Source: Rhizobium sp. (GTDB lineage Bacteria > Pseudomonadota > Alphaproteobacteria > Rhizobiales > Rhizobiaceae). Taken from it: 59,046 nt of DNA. The stretch lies in the NCBI GenBank assembly GCA_028290545.1, contig JAQGJP010000053.1, positions 1 through 59,046 on the forward strand. The letters are read 5' to 3'. The translations under genes were made by a program, and so were the position numbers. The notes under the pieces were generated by a model, which was not told the origin of the DNA, ran no database searches, and saw only the letters and a list, made by a program, of their open reading frames with translations. Below are positions 8,301 to 18,261 of this stretch, piece by piece; the first letter of the stretch is position 1; each line of letters opens with the position of its first letter.

Positions 8301-9671
8301 TCAGCCAAGCCTGGCAAACTGCAAGATGAACCGTGAGCCGACCGGACGTTGTTCGATCGATACATCCACGTTGTGCAGGCGGGAAATTGCCGCGACAAGG
8401 CTAAGGCCCAGGCCGTTTCCCGGCGTGTGCCGGCTTCGTTCGGAGCGATGGAAGCGTCGGAAAACCGCATCGGCGTCCTCCGGAGAAATGCCGCAGCCGG
8501 TATCTTCCACGACGATGCGTGGCTTCCCCTCGCTCATCTCAAGCCTCACCGTCGCCTCACCACCGGCAGGCGTAAACTTGATGGCATTGTCGATCAGGTT
8601 GCCGATCGCTTCGAACAGGAGGCTCGGATCGCCCGAAACGGCAAGCGGAGCCTGCGTTATTTTCGCATAGCGCAATGACACGCCCCGTTCTTCCGCCAAA
8701 GGCTCGTAGTATTCGACTGCGTCGGTCACGACTTCATCGAGATCAACATTGGTGAAACCGGATCTTCGCGCTCCGTCCTCGATTTCCGAAATGCGCAGCA
8801 TGGCGCTGAACGTCCGAAGGATGCCGTGCAGTTCCGCGATCGCCTCGTCGGCATGCGCTTGGTAATCCTTGACCGTGGTCGACCTGCGCCGGGCCCGTTC
8901 GAGACCCGCGAGTACGCGGGTAAGCGGCGTCCGCATGTCGTGGGCGATATTATCGCAGACACCCTTGACCTCGGTCATCAGACGCTCGATCTCGTCGAGC
9001 ATGTCGTTGACGACGCTTGCCAGGCGATTGATATCCCCCTGATTGCCAATGGTCGGCAGGCGCTGGGTAAAATCCCCGCGGATGATCCGCCTGGTCGCAG
9101 ACGAAATGCCGTCGATCCGCCTGACCGAGCCGACACCGACAAATCCCGCGCCGATCAGGCCGAGCACCGCAATGACCAGGGACGCAAACAGTATGGTCCG
9201 TGTCAGCAACTCATCGAATTCGAGTTGTTCTTCTATGTCCTGCGCCACCAGCACACGCTCGCCGGAGGAGAGCTGGTACACTATGCCGCGAAAATGGTAG
9301 CGATGGCCGGCTTTCGAAAGCAGGAAATTGAACGGAATGCCGCTGCCGGGAGCGTTGGGTGGCATCTCTATATCGGCGCCGGCCAATCGCATGCCATCGG
9401 CATCAAACAGCGTGAAGGGTCTCTCCAGCGGCCGTTCCATTTTCTCGCCGAGCCGCTGCCGCGCCGTCAACCGCGTTGCAACGTCGTCCGCCGGTATCGT
9501 CGACAGCCCTTTGGCCTCCCTGAACAGCCATTCGTCGACGCGCTCGGAAAGAAAATTTGTCGTCTCCCAAGCCATGTAGGAAAACAACGCTGTTGCAGCC
9601 ACGCTGAAGAGAACGAGGAAGGTCAGCGCCAGGCGAAAGCTGGTCGTTCGAAGGAGATCACTCAGGCGCAT
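8301..9671 (-). CDS. membrane sensor histidine kinase (HAMP, HisKA, HATPase)
   Basis: This 456-residue inner-membrane kinase has transmembrane segments near residues 12-33 and 158-180, enclosing a periplasmic sensor of about 120 residues. A HAMP domain follows to about residue 235. The phospho-acceptor is His244 in HDMRTPL. The ATP-binding domain shows the N box (NLIDNAIKF), G1 (DTGCGI), and a combined F/G2 region ending GLGLSLV. Its start overlaps the end of the upstream response regulator gene by 14 bases, so the two form a cognate pair. The signal is unknown. Confidence 0.92.
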   Translation of the reverse strand: MRLSDLLRTTSFRLALTFLVLFSVAATALFSYMAWETTNFLSERVDEWLFREAKGLSTIPADDVATRLTARQRLGEKMERPLERPFTLFDADGMRLAGADIEMPPNAPGSGIPFNFLLSKAGHRYHFRGIVYQLSSGERVLVAQDIEEQLEFDELLTRTILFASLVIAVLGLIGAGFVGVGSVRRIDGISSATRRIIRGDFTQRLPTIGNQGDINRLASVVNDMLDEIERLMTEVKGVCDNIAHDMRTPLTRVLAGLERARRRSTTVKDYQAHADEAIAELHGILRTFSAMLRISEIEDGARRSGFTNVDLDEVVTDAVEYYEPLAEERGVSLRYAKITQAPLAVSGDPSLLFEAIGNLIDNAIKFTPAGGEATVRLEMSEGKPRIVVEDTGCGISPEDADAVFRRFHRSERSRHTPGNGLGLSLVAAISRLHNVDVSIEQRPVGSRFILQFARLG

Positions 9672-10347
9672 CGAGAATATATCCTGAGCCTCGCATGGTG
9701 CGGATCATCGGAGGGCTGCCGGGAACCTCGATCTTCCTGCGCAGCTTGCTGATATGCACGTCGATGACGTTCGTGGGTTCGTCGTAGCGGTATTGCCAGA
9801 CCTCCTCGAACAGCATCGTGCGCGTGACGACCTGCCCGGAATGGCGCATGAGGTATTCCAGCAATCGATATTCGCGTGGCAAGAGCTCGAGATATTTGCC
9901 CCCCCGGCGAATCGTGTGATTGAGCAGATCCGCCTCGAGGTCGCCAACGCGCAGCACTGTTTCCGGCCCAGCCACAGGATTGATATGGCGCCGGATCAAA
10001 ACATCGACGCGGGCGGTCAGTTCAAGCGCTTCGAACGGCTTTGTCAGATAATCGTCACCGCCCGCCTTCAGGCCACGGATACGTTCATCGACGGCCGACA
10101 AGGCGCTGAGGATAAGCACCGGGGTCTGAATGCCCGCGGTCCTGAGGGCCGTGAGAACGCCCAGGCCATCCACGCCGCCCGGCAACATCCGGTCAAGAAC
10201 GATCGCATCAAAATTGCCCGATATCGCCTGCAGCAGGCCTTCGCGCCCGGTCGTGGCGATGGCCGCTTCGCAGCCATTGTCGATCAGGGCGGCTTCTATC
10301 TCGGAGGCGGTCTGCGCGTCGTCCTCCACAATCAGTATCGTCGCCAT
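9658..10347 (-). CDS. OmpR/PhoB-family response regulator
   Basis: This 229-residue regulator has an N-terminal receiver with the acidic pair in VEDD, phospho-acceptor Asp52 in LDRMLPG, and lysine in TKPF. The C-terminal winged helix shows LLPREYRLLEYL and ends RTMRGSGYIL. The ATG at 10347 gives the family's MATILIVEDD start with AGGGAGG just upstream; a GTG 15 codons earlier is possible. It is cotranscribed with the kinase at 8301-9671 and diverges from a second response regulator gene, leaving a shared control region. Confidence 0.92.
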   Translation of the reverse strand: MATILIVEDDAQTASEIEAALIDNGCEAAIATTGREGLLQAISGNFDAIVLDRMLPGGVDGLGVLTALRTAGIQTPVLILSALSAVDERIRGLKAGGDDYLTKPFEALELTARVDVLIRRHINPVAGPETVLRVGDLEADLLNHTIRRGGKYLELLPREYRLLEYLMRHSGQVVTRTMLFEEVWQYRYDEPTNVIDVHISKLRRKIEVPGSPPMIRTMRGSGYILDAPE

Positions 10348-10564
10348 TGCCTCCCTATCCTGTTCGATCGCGCCCATGTTGATCATCGGCACGATATCAG
10401 CCTAAATCCTTCCTGAATTTCGCGCCAACATGAAAATTAATTCATAAACCCCGGATACGCGCGTTTCTTTGCCCGGTGCGGACGAATGGCGGAAAAAGGG
10501 CAGACGAGGGTGGGAGCCTTCGCTTATCGTGTGTCTGCGCAACACTACAGGGATCAAACAGGGA
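10348..10564. promoter_or_regulatory. shared control region between two response regulator genes
   Basis: Two OmpR-type regulator genes diverge here. An AT-rich block at 10430-10445 reads ATGAAAATTAATTCAT, with ATGAA/TTCAT arms, in otherwise GC-rich DNA. It is the best candidate for a regulator or RNA polymerase contact. No consensus promoter is clear, so assignment to either gene is open. Confidence 0.35.
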
Positions 10565-11251
10565 ATGCGGCTGCTTATCGTGGAAGACGACGATCGAATA
10601 GCCAGCCACCTTGTGCGCGGGCTTTCGGAAAGCGGCTATGTGGTCGATCGCGTCGCCGACGGCGAACTCGGTCTCGCCATGGCGAAAGAACAGATATACG
10701 ACGCCCTGATCGTCGATCGCCTGTTGCCCGGAATGGACGGGATCTCACTCGTCAGGGCTCTTCGCCAATACCATGCAACCGTTCCGGTCCTGATGCTGAG
10801 TGCACTGGCAAATCCGCTTGATCGCGTGGAGGGCTTGCGCGCAGGATGTGACGATTACCTCGGAAAGCCTTATGCATTTGCCGAGCTTCTGGCCCGATTG
10901 CAAGCCTTGGCCAGACGGAACAACCATCTGGCGGAACAATCCATTCTTCGGGTTAGCGACCTCGAACTGGACACGGAAAAGCGCACGGTTACACGCGGCG
11001 GCAAAACCATAGCCCTGCAATTCCGGGAGTTTCTATTGCTTCAGACACTGATGAAGCACGCCGATTCCGTCGTTACCCGATCAATGCTGATCGAGGCCGC
11101 GTGGGATTACGCCTTCGAACCGCGGGGCAACATCGTCGATATGCATATCCACCGCCTCCGCCAGAAGGTCGACAGCGGTTTTGCTGTCCCGCTCATCCGC
11201 ACGGTGACCGGCGCGGGCTACATCCTCACGGCGTCGGATCGCGGCACCTGA
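10565..11251 (+). CDS. OmpR-family response regulator, QseB/PmrA-like
   Basis: This 228-residue DNA-binding regulator has a receiver (IVEDDDRIA, phospho-acceptor Asp51 in VDRLLPG, lysine in GKPY) and a winged helix (LQFREFLLLQTLM, final RTVTGAGYIL). The ATG at 10565 matches the family start; the open frame upstream is not similar to any protein. No kinase gene adjoins it. The next genes encode an RND efflux adaptor and pump, which it probably controls. The QseC-like kinase at 18262-19569 on the same strand is the best partner candidate. Confidence 0.9.
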   Translation: MRLLIVEDDDRIASHLVRGLSESGYVVDRVADGELGLAMAKEQIYDALIVDRLLPGMDGISLVRALRQYHATVPVLMLSALANPLDRVEGLRAGCDDYLGKPYAFAELLARLQALARRNNHLAEQSILRVSDLELDTEKRTVTRGGKTIALQFREFLLLQTLMKHADSVVTRSMLIEAAWDYAFEPRGNIVDMHIHRLRQKVDSGFAVPLIRTVTGAGYILTASDRGT

Positions 11252-11389
11252 CGGTCGGTCGTCCTCTATCATTAAATGCTTTTCATCTTCGCGCGAAGTT
11301 CTGCCAAGGGAGCAGAGGCCAAAGTGCCCATGCTGCACTGCACACTTTCCAGTGCGCGGCATGTAATTGGCTCGAATTGGAATCGCGAC

Positions 11390-12598
11390 ATGGAGATCGA
11401 TTTGTCCTCTCCCGAAGACCCTAAAATCAACAAGGCTGGCAAAGGTCGCAAGCTCGTGATCGTGTTGATCGGCAGTGTTGCGCTCGGTGCAGCGCTGCTG
11501 TTCTTCTGGCCTCCGACCACGGGCCAGACCGCGCTGCCTGCTCCCAAGGCGCACCCAACCCCTGTGGGGACCGCCTCCGTCACGACGCAGGATCTCAAGA
11601 TCGAACGCTCGGGCCTCGGCAATGTCACCCCGCTGACCGCTGTCGATGTGAAAGTCAGGGTTGATGGACAATTGCAGCGTGTCGCATTCGCCGAGGGCAA
11701 GAATGTCCGAACTGGCGACTTGATCGCCCTGATCGATCCACGCCCCTATCAGGCGGCGCTCGATCAGGCGCTGGCGACATTGCGCAAGGATATGGCCCAG
11801 CTCGACAGCGCCAAAATCGAGGATGCCCGCGCCAAATCGCTAGTGCCGATCCGCGGCATCACCATGCAGCTTGCCGAGGCCGCGGCCGCACAGGTCGCGA
11901 TCATGGAGGCGACTGTCGCCGGCGATCAGGCGGCTGTCGATACAGCCAGGCTCAATCTCAGCTTCGCGACGATAACGGCCCCGATCAGCGGTCGTGCGGG
12001 TCTGCGGCAGGCCGAGCAAGGCGCGATCGTTCACGCCAGCGATGCGGCAGGCCTGGTGACAATCACGCAGATGCAGCCCATCGCAGTACAGTTTTCCCTG
12101 CCGCAGGAAGAATTGCCCGATCTTGTGGCCGGCCAGGCGAAGGGCGCCTTGCCGGTGGCGATCGATAGCCAGGACGGGGCCAAACACCTGGCGGACGGCA
12201 AGCTCGCCGTCATCGACAGCCAGGTCGATACCAGTACCGGCATGGTGAAGCTGAAGGCAGTGTTTCCGAACGAGGATCTGGCGCTTTGGCCCGGAGAGCT
12301 GGTCTCCGCGCGGATCACTCTCAAAACCGATCAAGGCTTGACGGTGGTGCCATCGCCTGCCGTTCAGAACGGGCAGACCGGTCAGTATGTCTTCGTTGTT
12401 AAACCGGACAACAAGGTCGCTTCCGTCTCGGTCGCAACCGGTCCTTCCATGTCCGGCATGACGGCGATCCTCAAGGGGTTGAACCCAGGCGAGACTGTCG
12501 TCGTTTCGGGCCAGTCCCGCTTGACGGAAGAGGCCGTGGTTGCACCACGTCCGATCGAGGCGCAAAATCTTGCAAGCACCGAAGGCCAGATCCAATGA
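11390..12598 (+). CDS. RND efflux membrane-fusion adaptor
   Basis: This 402-residue periplasmic adaptor is of the AcrA/MdtA type. A single N-terminal membrane anchor (about residues 21-40) follows a short basic cytoplasmic start. A lipoyl-type half motif (VDVKVRVDGQLQRVAFAEGK), a helical hairpin, the second lipoyl half (ATITAPISGRAGLRQAEQG) and a beta-barrel region follow. The ATG at 11390 is the first in-frame start that leaves a normal anchor; upstream codons look non-coding. The stop overlaps the pump gene by four bases. No TolC-type outer-membrane gene lies in the operon, so a shared TolC is expected. Confidence 0.92.
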   Translation: MEIDLSSPEDPKINKAGKGRKLVIVLIGSVALGAALLFFWPPTTGQTALPAPKAHPTPVGTASVTTQDLKIERSGLGNVTPLTAVDVKVRVDGQLQRVAFAEGKNVRTGDLIALIDPRPYQAALDQALATLRKDMAQLDSAKIEDARAKSLVPIRGITMQLAEAAAAQVAIMEATVAGDQAAVDTARLNLSFATITAPISGRAGLRQAEQGAIVHASDAAGLVTITQMQPIAVQFSLPQEELPDLVAGQAKGALPVAIDSQDGAKHLADGKLAVIDSQVDTSTGMVKLKAVFPNEDLALWPGELVSARITLKTDQGLTVVPSPAVQNGQTGQYVFVVKPDNKVASVSVATGPSMSGMTAILKGLNPGETVVVSGQSRLTEEAVVAPRPIEAQNLASTEGQIQ

Positions 12599-15500
12599 GC
12601 ATTTCAGAGGTCTTCATCCGCCGCCGGATCGGTACCAGCCTGCTTGCCCTTGGCGTCCTGATGCTGGGTGCGGTGGCTTATTTCATGCTTCCGGTTGCTT
12701 CCCTGCCGACGGTCGATTTTCCGACAATCCAGATTTCAGCCTCCCTGCCGGGTGCGAGCGCCGAGACAATGGCGACGTCAGTCGCGACGCCGCTGGAGAA
12801 CCAGCTGTCGACCATTTCCGGTGTCGCCCAGATGACCTCGGTCAGTTCATCCGGCCGCACCAGCATCACCATGCAGTTCGATCTCAGCCGCAATATCGAT
12901 AGCGCCGCGCAGGATGTGCAGGCGGCGATCAGCGCGGCTGGCGGCTTGCTGCCGAAAAATCTGCCGAGCCCGCCGACCTTCAACAAGACCAATCCGGCCG
13001 AACAGACCGTCCTTACCCTGGCCTTGACATCGGACAGGCTGCCGCTGACGGAACTCGACCACTATGCCGAAGATATCATAGCGCAGCAGATTTCGCAGAT
13101 GAATGGCGTCGGGCTCGTCGATTTTCACGGACCGCAGCGCCCGTCAATCCGGGTGCGGCTCGATCCCGACAAGGTTGCCGCCCGCGGCCTCACACTGGAG
13201 GATATTCGCACCGCCATCGGCGCCCAGACGCTCAATGCCCCAAAAGGGGCGCTGAGCGGCGACGGACGCACGACCGTGCTCGAGGCAACCGACCAGATCC
13301 TGGACGTTCCCGCCTATAAATCCATGGTGGTAGCCTATCGCAACGGCGCGCCGATCCTGCTGCGCGATCTCGGCGAGGTCGTCACCGGACCGGAAGACAA
13401 CAATCAGGCCGCCTGGCTGCAGACGAACCGTTCGGTGATGCTCGACGTCCACAAGATGGCCGGTTCGAATGTTCTCGATACGATCCAGTCGATCAAGGAC
13501 AAGTTGCCGGCGCTGCAGGCGGCCTTGCCCGCATTGATCAAGCTTTCCGTCGTCGGCGACCGCACACAACTGATCAAGGCATCGGTCGCTGACGTAGAGA
13601 TGACCATGCTCATCACCATCGCCCTCGTGGTGATGGTCATCTTCTGCTTTCTGCGCAACCTGCGGGCCACGTTCATTCCGGCGGTCACCATCCCGCTGTC
13701 GCTGGTCGGCACGTTTTGCGTGATGTATCTGCTTGGCTACAGTCTCGACAACCTGTCCCTCATGGGGTTGACCATCGCCGTCGGCTTTGTGGTCGACGAT
13801 GCCATCGTGGTGATCGAGAACATCATGCGTCATATCGAAAATGGCAAATCCAAGCTTGAGGGCGCGATAGAGGGCGCCCGCGAGGTGGGTTTCACGATCA
13901 TATCGATGACCATTTCACTGATTGCGGTTTTCATACCCATTCTGCTGATGGGCGGTATCGTCGGCCGGCTTTTCCGCGAATTTGCGGTGACTGTCAGCGT
14001 CGCGATCCTGATTTCCGGGCTCGTATCGCTGACTGTGACGCCTATGCTGTCCGCATGGCTGATCGATCACGATCATGACAAGCAGCACGGCCGGCTTTAT
14101 GTCTTGTCCGAACGCTTTTTCGACGCCTGCACCCGTGGTTACGGTCACGCCCTGGACTTCGTCCTCGGTCACCGCATACCGACACTGGCCGTGACCTTCA
14201 TGACCCTGGCTGCGACGCTCTACCTCTACACGGTCGTGCCGAAAGGCTTTCTGCCGCAGCAGGACACCGGCTTCATCCAGGGTCAGGCACGGGCCGCCAC
14301 CGATACGTCCTTCGCAACGATGTCCCGCCAGATGCAGGAACTCGGAAAGATCATCATGAAGGATCCAGCTGTCGATAATGTGGGCTACTGGATCAACCCC
14401 AGTCCGTCGGTCAGCGTTGGACAGGTGCAGATCAACCTCAAACCGTTCGGCACGCGTATTCCGGCGGAGAAGGTGATGGCGCGCATCAGGAAATCCGTCG
14501 CCGGAATCGAAGGGTTGACGCTCAGGATGCAGATCCGCCAGGATATCCAGGTGGGCGGCCGCACCGCCGCTGCACAGTATCAGTATACGCTGCAGGACGC
14601 GGATGCCGCCGAGCTGGACAAATGGGCGGCGGTGATGACCAAGACCCTCGGCGCGTTGGCGGAATTGCAGGATGTGACGTCCGACAAGCAGGCCGCCGCC
14701 ACCAACGCGACGCTGGACATCGACCGGGCAACGGCAGCGCGGCTCGGCGTCAGTATCCAGGATATCGACAACACGCTTTACGACGCATTCGGGCAGCGGC
14801 AGGTGGCGACGATGTTCACGCAGGTCAGCCAGTATCACGTCGTCCAGGAGGTCGACCCCCGGTTCGCCCTGTCGACCGACGCGCTGAACCATCTCTATGT
14901 GCGCTCGACGACGACGGACAAGCTCGTGCCGCTGAGCCTCCTCGGCTCGATCAGGACCGGCGTCTCGCCGGTGTCGATCAATCACCAGGGATCGATGCCG
15001 GCCACGACGATCTCGTTCAACCTCAAGCCGGGATTCGCGTTGAGCGACGCGGTCAACGCGGTCCATTCTGCTGAGCAAAGCGCGGGCATGCCCGTGACCG
15101 TCATCGGCTCATTCCAAGGGACCGCACAAGCTTTCCAGGATTCGCTGAGCACGCAGCCGTGGTTGATCCTTGCGGCCGTAATCGCCGTCTATATCGTCCT
15201 TGGGGTACTTTATGAGAGCGCGATCCATCCGCTGACGATCATCTCGACGCTGCCGTCGGCGGGGCTCGGCGCGCTCCTCGCGCTCAAGCTGTCCGGACTC
15301 GATCTATCGATCATGGGCATGATCGGCATTATTCTCCTGATCGGCATCGTCAAGAAGAACGCCATTATGATGATCGACTTCGCGCTCGAAGCGGAACGAC
15401 ATCAGGGCCTGCCGCCGGCCGCGGCTATCCGACAGGCTTGCGTGTTGCGTTTCCGGCCTATCATGATGACCACGCTTTCGGCGCTACTGGGCGCCTTGCC

Positions 15501-15687
15501 GCTGGCGCTCGGGACCGGGCCTGGGGCCGAATTGCGGGTGCCGCTGGGCATTGCAATCGTCGGCGGCCTTGTCGTCTCGCAGGTGCTGACGCTGTTTACC
15601 ACGCCCGTCGTCTATCTCACGCTCGACAGGTTTTCAAAGTCGAGGAAAGACGCGGAACTCGTCGCCGCAGAACCTGCGAGGATCTGA
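12595..15687 (+). CDS. RND efflux transporter, MdtB/MdtC-AcrB class
   Basis: This 1030-residue inner-membrane proton antiporter has the usual length for the hydrophobe/amphiphile RND family. The N-terminus (FIRRRIGTSLLALGVLM) is followed by a large porter loop. Membrane helix 4 carries the proton-relay pair Asp401-Asp402 in GFVVDDAIVVIENI. A second porter loop and six more helices follow, with the duplicated GIVKKNAIMMIDF segment late in the protein. Translation is coupled to the adaptor by an ATGA overlap. The substrate range cannot be read from the sequence. Confidence 0.95.
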   Translation: MSISEVFIRRRIGTSLLALGVLMLGAVAYFMLPVASLPTVDFPTIQISASLPGASAETMATSVATPLENQLSTISGVAQMTSVSSSGRTSITMQFDLSRNIDSAAQDVQAAISAAGGLLPKNLPSPPTFNKTNPAEQTVLTLALTSDRLPLTELDHYAEDIIAQQISQMNGVGLVDFHGPQRPSIRVRLDPDKVAARGLTLEDIRTAIGAQTLNAPKGALSGDGRTTVLEATDQILDVPAYKSMVVAYRNGAPILLRDLGEVVTGPEDNNQAAWLQTNRSVMLDVHKMAGSNVLDTIQSIKDKLPALQAALPALIKLSVVGDRTQLIKASVADVEMTMLITIALVVMVIFCFLRNLRATFIPAVTIPLSLVGTFCVMYLLGYSLDNLSLMGLTIAVGFVVDDAIVVIENIMRHIENGKSKLEGAIEGAREVGFTIISMTISLIAVFIPILLMGGIVGRLFREFAVTVSVAILISGLVSLTVTPMLSAWLIDHDHDKQHGRLYVLSERFFDACTRGYGHALDFVLGHRIPTLAVTFMTLAATLYLYTVVPKGFLPQQDTGFIQGQARAATDTSFATMSRQMQELGKIIMKDPAVDNVGYWINPSPSVSVGQVQINLKPFGTRIPAEKVMARIRKSVAGIEGLTLRMQIRQDIQVGGRTAAAQYQYTLQDADAAELDKWAAVMTKTLGALAELQDVTSDKQAAATNATLDIDRATAARLGVSIQDIDNTLYDAFGQRQVATMFTQVSQYHVVQEVDPRFALSTDALNHLYVRSTTTDKLVPLSLLGSIRTGVSPVSINHQGSMPATTISFNLKPGFALSDAVNAVHSAEQSAGMPVTVIGSFQGTAQAFQDSLSTQPWLILAAVIAVYIVLGVLYESAIHPLTIISTLPSAGLGALLALKLSGLDLSIMGMIGIILLIGIVKKNAIMMIDFALEAERHQGLPPAAAIRQACVLRFRPIMMTTLSALLGALPLALGTGPGAELRVPLGIAIVGGLVVSQVLTLFTTPVVYLTLDRFSKSRKDAELVAAEPARI

Positions 15688-15704
15688 GGCATTCGAAGCC
15701 TCAG
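15684..15704 (+). terminator. hairpin at the end of the RND operon
   Basis: The perfect arms CTGAGGC and GCCTCAG enclose a 7-base loop and include the pump gene's stop codon. No run of T follows, so an intrinsic terminator is only weakly supported. Confidence 0.4.
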
Positions 15705-15838
15705 TCAGCGAAACTCCAGCATTTCGGGCTTTGATTTTGACCCAACAACAGAACAGATGCCCGAGAGTTGGCAGCGAGGCTGGAAAAAGATAGTCACACG
15801 GCATCGTACGAGGCGTTGCCGGGGTTCAAGATTCCTTG

Positions 15839-16240
15839 TCAGAAGGCTCGACCGGTTCGCCGGTCGCTTTCAAGGCGAGCGACGCAACCGGCGATCTTCG
15901 CCATCAGAATGTCGAAATCGATCGGCTTGGTCAGGTAGTCGGCGGCACCGGCCTTCAATGCGGCGATGGTGTTGTCTTTGTCGGTGAGAGCCGTCAGGAA
16001 TACGAAGGGAATGTTAGAGAGTTCATCATAATTCATCTGAATTTCAGCGAACAGCTGATGACCGTTCATAATAGGCATTGTGATGTCGCAAAGGACGATA
16101 TCAGGCCATTTCGATACCAGCACTTCAAGACCTTCCTGGCCATTTGTCGCCTGCAGGGTGGCGAATCCGGCGTCCTCGAGTTCCTCCACCAGCAGCTGTC
16201 TGATATCGTGTTCATCTTCGATGCAAAGTATCGTTATCAT
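15839..16240 (-). CDS. single-domain response regulator
   Basis: This 133-residue protein is a lone receiver domain: acidic pair in IEDEHD, phospho-acceptor Asp in VLCDITMPIMNG near residue 52, Ser/Thr position in FLTAL, and lysine in TKPID. It has no output domain. Its ATG lies one base after the stop of the PAS kinase gene, so the two are coexpressed. It probably receives phosphate from that kinase and acts through protein contact. Confidence 0.9.
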   Translation of the reverse strand: MITILCIEDEHDIRQLLVEELEDAGFATLQATNGQEGLEVLVSKWPDIVLCDITMPIMNGHQLFAEIQMNYDELSNIPFVFLTALTDKDNTIAALKAGAADYLTKPIDFDILMAKIAGCVARLESDRRTGRAF

Positions 16241-16241
16241 T

Positions 16242-17951
16242 TCAGTTGGTCCCGTCAGCGTTGTTCGCCGGCACGCTTTCCAGAGGCAGTTTCACGGTAA
16301 ATATCGTTTCTTTGCCTTTCCGGCTCGAAACGGTCACCATCCCGCCGTGATAATCGATGATTTGTTTGACCAGATGAAGGCCGATGCCCGTCCCGGCGAT
16401 ACCTGTGGATGTGCGAGCGCGGAAATACCGCTGGAACATCATCGGGATGTCGTCGGCATCGATGCCCACGCCCGAATCCCGCACACTGACCCACGCTGTC
16501 GTTCCCTCAACACCACCGAGCACATGAATATCAGGTGCATCGGGTGCGTATTTTACCGCATTCGAGAGCAGGTTTGCAAACACCTGCTCGAGTGCTGCCA
16601 TATCCGCGTTTAAAGTTTGCGGCAGATCGTCCAACTGTACGTGAATGCGATGGCCTTTTCCGATCGTCTCCTGCCGTTGACAGCTCCGAAGCACGATATC
16701 CTTCAGCGAACAGGGCCGGGGCTCGAACCGCATCTTTCCGTGATCCAGGCGTCCGGCCGCGAGGAAACTTTCCATGAGATCGACCATGCGGGTGACTGCG
16801 TCCCTGATCAAAGCAGATTTTTCGCTGATGTAATCCTGCGTCACCTGGCTTTTGCGACGCGTCAGCCGCTGGGCGGCACCATCGATGATGGCGAGCGGGG
16901 TCCGAAACTCATGAGAGGTCATGCTGGCGAATTGTCTTTGCATTTCGTTGATCTGCCGCTCTTGATCCAGCATCCGCTGCAACTCCTGCGCCTGATGCTC
17001 GATTTCCTCTGTTCGAACCTTTACAAGTTCCTCCAAAGTCCCTTTGTCCCGCAGCAGCGCCTGCTCGCCGCGGCGCTTGGTCGTGACGTCCAGATAGGTC
17101 AGAACGCAGCCGCCTCCAGGCAGAGGTGCTGAGCGTGCCTCGACAACCAATCCACCGCCGGTTTCGCGATCGAAGCTGTGTTCAACAAACAGTTTCACGT
17201 GATTCAGGCGATTGCTGACGATATGATCCAATTCTCCCTCGCCGTACTCCCCTCTGGCTGCATTGAATCGAAAGACATCATCGAGGCTCGATCCGGGCGG
17301 GAACCGCCACGGTGGCAAATCCTGCAGCTCATAAAATCTTCGGTTGGTGACCACCATGGTCAGGTTTTTGTCGAGCACGCAGATTCCACCCGGGAAATTG
17401 TCGACGATGATGCTGAGAAGTTCGCCTGCTTTTCCTGGATCCGGGACGCTCGGCGGCGTAGGCTGATGTCCTCTGGATTTCAGCTTGCGGGTCGTCAGGA
17501 CGACCGCTAATTGCAGCGCGATATGCTTGAGGCCCTCCACGCGTTCTTCTGTCACCTGCCATTGCTGGTGCGGGAACAAGAGCACGACTCCGAACGCGTT
17601 GATGCCATTTCGCAACGCCACGCGAATTGTCGGAGCTGATGATGATGTATTGAATTCCAGGAAGTCCGATGGCGGCATGATGCGCCGATCGAGCGCGGTC
17701 CAGGCGACGTTCATCTGGCCTGCGAGAAGCAGCCCGTCTTCTCCGTCATTCTTCAGATACAATGCCGCTCGCAACTGGAGATCCAGCGCCTTCACTTCAC
17801 AGACGGCTTTGAGTATTTTAGGAATTTCCTGATCGAAGTGCCAGTCGCTGTAGCCGGCGGCCAACACCTTCGTGCCACAGATCCAGGCCCACGACGGTAT
17901 GTCTTCGTTTGCATCGGACGGTTCAGTGCTTGCTTCTGCCCTTTGATGCAT
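16242..17951 (-). CDS. soluble PAS histidine kinase with N-terminal GAF-like region
   Basis: This kinase of about 569 residues lacks membrane segments. The first 165 residues look GAF-like (LQLRAALYLKNDGEDGLLLAG and HIALQLAVVL). A PAS domain follows (LSIIVDNFPGGICVLDKNL to VLTYLDVT), then a coiled linker, the HisKA block with phospho-acceptor in SHEFRTPLAI, and an ATP-binding domain (NLLSNAVKYAP, DSGVGID, GTGIGLHLV). The ATG at 17951 has AGGAA six bases upstream; another ATG seven codons earlier is possible. It pairs with the receiver protein one base downstream. The input is likely cytoplasmic, for example redox or a small ligand. Confidence 0.88.
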   Translation of the reverse strand: MHQRAEASTEPSDANEDIPSWAWICGTKVLAAGYSDWHFDQEIPKILKAVCEVKALDLQLRAALYLKNDGEDGLLLAGQMNVAWTALDRRIMPPSDFLEFNTSSSAPTIRVALRNGINAFGVVLLFPHQQWQVTEERVEGLKHIALQLAVVLTTRKLKSRGHQPTPPSVPDPGKAGELLSIIVDNFPGGICVLDKNLTMVVTNRRFYELQDLPPWRFPPGSSLDDVFRFNAARGEYGEGELDHIVSNRLNHVKLFVEHSFDRETGGGLVVEARSAPLPGGGCVLTYLDVTTKRRGEQALLRDKGTLEELVKVRTEEIEHQAQELQRMLDQERQINEMQRQFASMTSHEFRTPLAIIDGAAQRLTRRKSQVTQDYISEKSALIRDAVTRMVDLMESFLAAGRLDHGKMRFEPRPCSLKDIVLRSCQRQETIGKGHRIHVQLDDLPQTLNADMAALEQVFANLLSNAVKYAPDAPDIHVLGGVEGTTAWVSVRDSGVGIDADDIPMMFQRYFRARTSTGIAGTGIGLHLVKQIIDYHGGMVTVSSRKGKETIFTVKLPLESVPANNADGTN

Positions 17952-18261
17952 GTCGGCTTCCTGTTGGATCATCTTGAGGTTGAGGTATAGAGGTTAAGAT
18001 AGGGAAAATATACAACCAAAGGATTTATTAGGCATAGGTGCGTTGCCGCGACGCCACTCCTGCAAGCGGAGTATAACCGGTCTGTCCAGGACCGCGGCCT
18101 CCGGGACAGGAAACCGCGAACGATCCTGTTGCATATGTTCACGATACTTCTGAGCAATTTACATTGACCAAAGCGTATACGATGATGCTGCCTTCAGCTT
18201 TCGCCGGAACGGCGTTACTCGATGGTAATAATTGACAAACACACCCCGCAAAGCAGGCAGC

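Noticed and set aside
13915..15078. 387-codon minus-strand open frame inside the RND pump gene
   Set aside because: Fully antisense to a gene with all RND motifs; arginine- and histidine-rich composition is typical of a shadow frame.
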